DNA of 64,000 nt. Source: Beta vulgaris subsp. vulgaris. Taxonomy: Eukaryota; Streptophyta; Magnoliopsida; Caryophyllales; Amaranthaceae. The stretch spans positions 22,908,268 through 22,972,267 of the forward strand of contig NC_079210.1 in the NCBI RefSeq assembly GCF_026745355.1. The letters are read 5' to 3'. Positions 57,537-64,000 of this stretch are shown here, in pieces. Each line of letters opens with the position of its first letter. Positions within the stretch are counted from its first letter, which is position 1. The notes beneath the pieces were generated by a model, which was not told where the DNA came from, made no database searches, and saw nothing but the letters and a program-made list of their open reading frames with translations. The position numbers and the translations under genes were made by a program.

Positions 57537-60500
57537 CTAAAGCCATTCTCCCATATGCTTAAGCCCCATGGACCTAGTATGACACTCATGCTTAGGTTGA
57601 GCAAGCGGTTTATTCAAAAGATCTGCTACATTATCCTCAGTATGAACCTTGCTTACTTTCACGTCCTCTCTTCCAACGATTTCTCGAATAAGATGGAATT
57701 TTCTGAGCACATGTTTGGATCTCTGGTGTGATCTAGATTCCTTGGATTGAGCAATAGGACCATTGTTGTCACAATACAACTCAATTCCATTCTCAATGCT
57801 GGGGAACTACACCAAGCTCACTAATGAACTTTTTGATCCAAACAACTTCCTTTGCTGCGTCTGCTGCTGCAATATACTCAGCCTCTGTTGTAGAATCCGC
57901 GATGGTGCTCTGTTAAGAGCTCTTCCAGCTCATAGCTCCCCCATTGAGACAAAATATGAAACCAGATTGAGATCAGAAATCATCTTTATCGCTCTGGAAG
58001 CTTGCATCGTTGTATCGAGTAACAACCAACTCATCATCTCCACCATAAACCAAAATATTATCCTTAGTCCTTACTAAGTACTTAAGGATGGTTTTCGCTG
58101 CACCAGTGCGCGTCTCCTGGATTTGACTAGAATCTGCTGCATATACTAAAAGTATATGCAAGTTGAGTGCATATCATAGCATACATAATGGATCCTATTG
58201 CAGAAGCATAAGGAACATTACTCATACGCTTGACCTCATTAGGACTCGAAGGACACTAAGTCTTGCCAAGTGCAATGCCATGTTGCATGGGAATGAAGCC
58301 TCTTTTTGATCTATCTCTATAGATCTTTATTCCCAATATGTACCCTGTCTCTCCTAGGTCTTTAATAGAGAAACAATTTTTAAGCCATTCCTTGACTAAC
58401 TCAAGCATGGTTTTATCATTTTCCTATGAGAAGTATGTCATCCACATGCAAGACCAGAAAAGTAATACTACTCCCACTTAACTTCTTGTATACACAAGAT
58501 TCCTCTTCATTTTTGAGAAAGCCAAATTTCTTGACTACCTCATCAAATTCGAGGTTCCAACTCCTTGATTCTTACTTTAGTCCATAAATGGACTTCTTAA
58601 GCTTGCATACCCTCACTGCATTTTCTAGATCTTCAAAACCTTAAGGTTGTGTCATATACACATCCTCTTTCAGGAACCCATTCAAGAAAGCGGTTTTGAC
58701 ATCCATCTGGCATATTTCATAGTCATGAAAGGCAGCAATCGCAAGGATTATCCTAATGGACTTCAGCATGGCTACTGGTGAAAAGGTTTCCTCATAGTCA
58801 ATACCATGAATTTATTTGAAACCTTGGGCCACCAATCTTGCTTTGAAAACACTAATGTTTCCATCCTTGTCTGTTTTCAACTTGAAAATCCATTTGCATC
58901 CAATGTGTTTTAATCCGTCATGCAAATCAACGAAGCTCCATACTTGATTCTCAAACATGGAATCCATTTCGAATTTCATGGCCTCAAGCCATCTTTTGGA
59001 GTCTTGACTATCTAAAGCATCTTTGTAGATAGTAGGTTCTTCGGATTCTAAAATCGTTATTTCAAAACTTTTAGTCAAAAGGAAATTAATATATCTCTTT
59101 GACGGAATGATGGTCCTACTAGACCTATGTTGTGAAACAACAAAAGAAGTTTCTACCTCACTAGGTTGAGTGACTTCACATGGAGTATCTCCGAGTGGGA
59201 CGATAGGAGGTACATGAATTGAATGCACCGCCTCTTGAGCATTTTCATGTCGGGCCGCCTCTGATGAGGTGTTAACCTCATCCATTTGTTACTCATCTCG
59301 AACTTCTTCGAGATATACTTTTCTTCCACTTGTTTTTCTGGAAATAAACTCTTTTTCCAGAAAGACACCATTACGAGCAACAAACACTTTGTTTTCGCTT
59401 TGGTTGTAGAAGTAGTATCCCTTAGTCTCTATTGGGTAACCCACAAAGAGACATTTATCGGATTTGGGTGAAAGCTTATCATAAAGTAAACGTTTTAAAC
59501 AAATCCAAACCTGCTTACATCATCGGTAAAAGTAATCAAGTAATTGTACCCTTCCCTAGCCAAATTACTCATAGGTCCACACACATCCGTATGTATGAGG
59601 GATAAAAGGTCATGGCCCTTTCACTTGAACTTGTGAAAGGCGACTTTGTCATTTTCCCCATAAAACAAAACTCACAAGTATCAAATGATTCAAAATCAAA
59701 TCATTTAAATATTCCATCTTTATGAAGCTTCTCAATACGCTTTGAGCTTATGTGGCCTAATCGACAATGCCATAGGTATGTAGGGTTTGAATCATTTGCT
59801 TTATGTTTCTTGCTGTTTATGCTATCGATGTGGGTTTCTAACTCTAACAGATATAAACCATTTCATGACTTAGCGGAGACATAAAACATATCATTCAAAT
59901 ACGCATAACATCAATTGTTCTTTATTGTAAATGAATAACCTTCGGAATCCAAAACAGGAATCGAAATAATGTTCTTTGTGATAGCATGAACATAATAACA
60001 ATTATTAAGTTATAAAACTAATCTTGACTGTAAAAGTAGACTATACACTCCCACCGCCAATGTAGCAAATCGTGCTCCATTGCCAACGCGAAAATCTACT
60101 TCTCCCTTTCCCAATGTTCTACTTCTTTTGAGGTCTTGCATATTACAAATAATGTGCGAACCGCAAGCAGTATCAAATACCCAAGAAGCAAGAGTTGTTA
60201 AGTTAACTTCTATAACATACATATCTGAACTAGAAACTCCTTTCTTTTGATCCTTTAGATACTTGGGGCAGCTACTTTTCCAATGACCAAGCTTGTTACA
60301 GGTGTAACAATAGTGCTCATCAGCAACTTTTGGTTTTGGTGTAGTCTTTCGCTTTTCAGAATTTTTAGACTTGGCAACTTGTTTGCTTTTGTCCTTCTAA
60401 ATAGAAGTTCCAATCCTATTGAGTGATTGCCTTTTACCAACCATAAGAATATCTCACATTCTTTTCTTGGCTGGTTAGGGATATTTCGTTCAGTCTGAGT

Positions 60501-60692
60501 TAGCCTTTCATGCATCTCTTGCATCGTTGCTTCCTTCCCTTGCATGTGAAAGTTGTTGAACTTTTGAGTTATGAGAACGATTCTCATGTCCCTTTCACTT
60601 GCAATGAAATGTTCAACAAATTTACCCTTCGAAAGGACGGAGCGCAAATTACAAGTAGAATTGTTGGTCTTGATATTATTATTAGTAGACAT
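57537..60692 (-). pseudogene. Copia gag-pol, integrase core deleted and multiple stops
   Basis: Gag starts at the ATG 60692 (MSTNNNIKTNNSTC) and contains the zinc knuckle CYTCNKLGHWKSSC (about 60310-60265). The protease motif is SWVFDTACGSHI, Ala replacing the usual Gly after DT. The integrase zinc region is near 59790-59640 (LWHCRLGHIS; CEFC). Immediately after a first Asp-containing segment (LITFTDDVSR) the sequence jumps to KSDKCLFVGYPIETKGYYFY, so most of the catalytic core with its other acidic residues is missing. RT follows (WIFKLKTDKDGN; catalytic LVLHVDDILLIG near 58440) and then RNase H, ending HMGEWL at 57537. At least six stops or frameshifts are visible. Confidence 0.9.
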
Positions 60693-63435
60693 AATTACTA
60701 CAACAAATAATAAAGCAAGATTCAATCAATCTTTATCAAGAAAGTAGCAATTAAACAAATTTTAATTAACTATTACCATTATTTATTCAAAAAAAATCTC
60801 CTATTGAATAAAGAAATAACCAAGACCCCTCCCACTACAATCAAACGGACTTTGGCCCTGCCTTCAATGTATAGTAGTTGAGGTAAGTAAACACTTTACT
60901 AATTATAACTAATTATTATTCTCGATAGACAGGTTAACAACTCCTTGTTTACTCCTATCTTTTAGCTTCAAAACCCAAAACTTTATCTTTTGATGATTTT
61001 GTTGAGTTAAACCAAACATTAACATGTATGTTTCAAAAAACTACCCTACTATCCCCGGAAATATGAGCAACACCCTACTTTGGCGGAACCTATTACTCAT
61101 GATCTAAGACTTTACAGGTATTGTTTGGAAAAGCAATAAAAACTCAATATTACTTGTGGAGACCTAAGTCTACTAATATGGTCAATTAATAGTGAACACA
61201 TGAATCAATTAACCACAAAAAACTTAGAAGCAAGCATTTAAACAAAATAAATGCAAGAAAATTATAAAACAATAATTAAAATGATCTAGTATTACCCCTA
61301 AACCTAGGATAATAACTAATCTTCATGAATGTTCCCTTGAATCTCCATGGATCACCATCCTTGAAAATCCTTGGATCATGCTTGATTACATATATTGAAT
61401 TAAATAAATAACAAAAATTTGAAGTTACAAAAATACAAATGATTCACAGATCGTATTTAATTTACATTCAAATATAACTATTCACAAATCGTATTTACAA
61501 TCCTAATTTGGGTCATACTAGTCATAACATGCAAAATATAATATCAAACATATTATATTAAACATCCACACATTTATAATATAATAATAAAATAAACCTA
61601 AACTTTTCTCTTATTAACAATTAATAAGCAAATAAAACTTTCCATAATAATCATAGAACATAACAAATTTAAGGTAGAAATTATTTAGGAAACTTTATTA
61701 TTTTAATTGAATTACTATTTCATGTATGGCATTAATCAATATTAATAACTCAATTTGCATTAATAAAAAGATTTGATTTATGCTCAAAACTTAGAAAAAC
61801 AAGTTTTTCTAATTTTTTTTTATTATTATACAGTGAACTGGTGTTGATTGTTGACCAGCAGCAGAAGCTGCAAGTCAACTGCCAACCATGCAACCACCTT
61901 GGAAAATCGAAAAAAACCAACGACAATCACGCCACACACACGCGACCCTTAAAAGCACCGGACATCAACGACAATCGTCGGCTAGCTTCGGCGCGGATCA
62001 CACAGCCATAGACGTCGCTCACCCCAATCGCGTTGCTCGCCAGCAGCACAAAGCATCCACCAATCCGCGCCGGGCTAGCAGCAACGCGAGCCACCACACG
62101 TCAAACGTGCGTGGTTCGCCCCTGCTCCGCTGCCTCTTCTCCGCCACTTTCTGGTACCCTCCCCCGCCAGCCACCATGAAAACACCCTCCCTGATGGTCC
62201 ACCCAGACATGGTTGGCTTTAATCTTTAATTTATGTAATAATTTACATTTAAATTAAGTTCTCTGATCTTTATTTAACAATTAAATAAAAATTTAGAGGA
62301 ATATTAAGGTTTAGAAATTCGAAAATTATGGCAAATTTTTTGAAATTAATCAACCAATCTTAAACAAATTTGTAGGTTTGTTGAGATTATGTTTTAAAGA
62401 ATAATCTCCATTAAGCATTCAGACTAACAATAATTCAAGATTTAGGGCAAAAACAAATTATATCCAAAAAATTCAGAAATTAACAATTAATATCTCCGAA
62501 AAATCCAAAATAAATTTTCAGGGTGATCTACTGAATTATCATAACAAATAAAATCAAATATTTTATTTACTATCCTTAAAATTTATGAATAATTACATTA
62601 AACATAAAATTTAACAAAATTCATTTTTAATATGATTAAATTTCGAAAACTTGTGGAAAAATCCAAAAATTATTTCTAGCTATCATAATAGTTTAGATCT
62701 AGTGGGTGATGAACATTAGATTTATTTAACAAATTTAAAATCAAATCTTTAATTGTTAACAAATTATTTCAATGATTAATCCAATTAAATATTAAATAAT
62801 TTGGATTTTTTAACAAGAATAATACAAACTTTTGCCCGTTCTCTCGCAATAATACAAACTTTTTATTATTTTTTAATAATACAAATTTTTGATCAAAATT
62901 TCTCTAGTAGGGCAATATTGTTTCTTAACTTATTGTACCAGGTAACAAGCTGAGGTGGTTCAGGTGGGTAGGGGTTGGGGGAGGAGGGAGAAAGAAGAAA
63001 GATCATTTTGTAATTTATTTTACCTGTTTTACTAGTTAAAAGTCAACTTGACCTACTGGAGGAATTTTGATGTAAAGTTTGTATTTTCAAAAAATAATCA
63101 AAAGTTTGTATTATTGCGAGAGAATAATGGGCAAAAGTTTGTATTATTGTAGGTAAAAAATTCAAATAATTTTAAATTTAACAAATATATTTATAAAAAT
63201 TCAAAAATTTTGGAGTGAATTAAACAATTTATTTCGTCCATAACATAAAAATTTCAGACCTTTATAAAATTATTTGAGCATGAATCACAAATAAATTATT
63301 TATAATTTTCAATCAATTAATATCAAATATTAATTATGTGAATTCAAGCCATAAATAAATCCTCCCTTAATTGAATAAAAATAATAACTTTGCATACAAT
63401 TACATGATCATATGAATATTATGAATTAGGCAAAA
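60693..63435 (-). other. Copia leader between the PBS and gag
   Basis: Mostly AT-rich. A GC-richer patch at about 61850-62220 has open frames on both strands that look fortuitous. A small MULE-type MITE lies at 62803-63163. Leaders of 1.5-2 kb or more are known in the Angela/BARE group. Confidence 0.6.
62803..63163. mobile_element. MULE-type MITE (361 bp) in the copia leader
   Basis: Exact 9-bp duplications AAATAATTT flank it (62794-62802, 63164-63172). The ends GGATTTTTTAAC and, inverted, GTAAAAAATTC continue into inverted repeats of about 70 bp containing ACAAACTTTTGCCC and CTCTCGCAATAATACAAAC. No coding capacity. Confidence 0.88.
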
Positions 63436-63447
63436 CTAATACCATTG
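63436..63447 (-). other. Copia primer-binding site, degenerate tRNA-Met type
   Basis: On the minus strand ATGGTATTAG directly follows the LTR end; it differs by one base from the TGGTATCAG core of the plant initiator-Met PBS. Confidence 0.6.
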
Positions 63448-64000
63448 TAGGAATATAGATGAACATATAGCGGGATTTCAGGAATCAAATTTCCTAACAT
63501 CTATCACAAGATCGCATGCATAACATAACTATGAATCATATTATAAGAAAAATAATGTACAACCTTTGTAGCATGTTTTACACTGGATTGCAAGTGCTAG
63601 AGATTAAAGAACAATGATTGATGTCCCTCTACTTAGTCCACGAGCACCAATTGAATTCCCGCGTTTGCTAGAACATAAGAGGATGAACAGATTTCACTTT
63701 CTTGCTTTATAGAGAGGGTGGTCGGATTTTCCAAAGGAAAACAATAGGATTTTTATCTCTCTTTCTCAGTTTGAAAGTTACTGACAAAAGATTCCACTTT
63801 CCTATTATAACCTTTTATAATAGTAGGAGAGTAGATTTAGAGAGAGACCTAACCTAATTTCTCCTATTGGCCGATTTTCTTACTCCAATTAGTTACTACA
63901 ATGTGTGACCTCATAGGATTAGGTAACTGAGTTCTGGGTTCAATCAATATTGTCCCACTAACCAACATTTATTCTCTAGCAAATAAATGTGATTACTAAA
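63448..64000 (-). repeat. 5' LTR of the copia element, U5 end (truncated by the window)
   Basis: On the plus strand it starts TGTAGGAATATAG and matches the 3' LTR throughout, with scattered substitutions and a few indels. Confidence 0.88.

Larger units (their letters stand above)
56127..64000 (-). mobile_element. Ty1/copia retrotransposon on the minus strand (right LTR runs off the window)
   Basis: Two copies of the same LTR (56127-about 57524 and 63448 onward) flank a minus-strand gag-pol. In order on the minus strand are the LTR end CTATATTCCTACA, a PBS, a 2.7-kb leader, gag with zinc knuckle, protease, integrase zinc region, RT and RNase H, the copia order (integrase before RT). Long LTRs with a long leader recall the Angela/BARE group, but lineage is not established. 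Confidence 0.9.

Noticed and set aside
61888..62229. 113-residue ORF in the copia leader
   Set aside because: GC-rich patch open on both strands, no domain, and placed in an untranslated leader.

Overview
The window is eukaryotic nuclear DNA from a plant, most likely a eudicot. It has GT-AG introns, AT-rich intergenic sequence, long AT microsatellites, Stowaway, hAT, Mutator and CACTA DNA transposons, Tekay-type chromoviruses, a Tat-lineage gypsy element and a Ty1/copia element. No tRNA, rRNA or CRISPR was seen. The species cannot be read from the sequence; a Caryophyllales genome is a guess only. Apart from one host gene, almost everything is transposon, much of it nested.

Region by region. 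(1) 1-12118 is a Ty3/gypsy chromovirus (element A; its left end lies outside the window). A CACTA transposon at 878-6895 sits inside it (TSD TAG), and a non-autonomous hAT at 5281-6469 sits inside the CACTA (8-bp TSD). (2) 12119-13107 and 26965-28875 are two halves of one decayed plus-strand ORF, split by a complete gypsy element B (13108-26964). B itself carries a reverse-oriented solo LTR (17200-19784) just after the gag start codon. (3) The decayed ORF, two tandem-repeat arrays (29.2-29.9 kb), a minus-strand gag (30367-31770) and an LTR (from 31832) together look like a Tat-lineage element on the minus strand with an antisense ORF. (4) 34967-40962 is the only clearly intact host gene: a seven-exon, 633-residue PMT-family methyltransferase of the Golgi. 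A MITE and a duplicated promoter-like segment lie just upstream. (5) 43762-48730 is a Mutator-like element (MULE) with 98-bp TIRs and 9-bp TSDs. It encodes a broken transposase on the minus strand and, convergent with it, a small GRF zinc-finger protein. (6) 49-56 kb is a mosaic of LTR remnants, an RNase H fragment and four MITE-like elements, three of them sitting in one old LTR-like sequence. (7) 56127-64000 is a minus-strand Ty1/copia element whose integrase core is deleted; a MULE-type MITE lies in its leader.

Function. The PMT gene probably supports pectin or other wall-polysaccharide methylation. Every transposon polyprotein seen is disabled by stops, frameshifts or deletions. The MULE is the most interesting locus: its second gene holds the same convergent position as mudrB of maize MuDR but encodes a different kind of protein (GRF zinc finger, basic helix, membrane tail). 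A technical caution: about 21.8-26.0 kb has an unusual density of single-base deletions, which may be assembly error.
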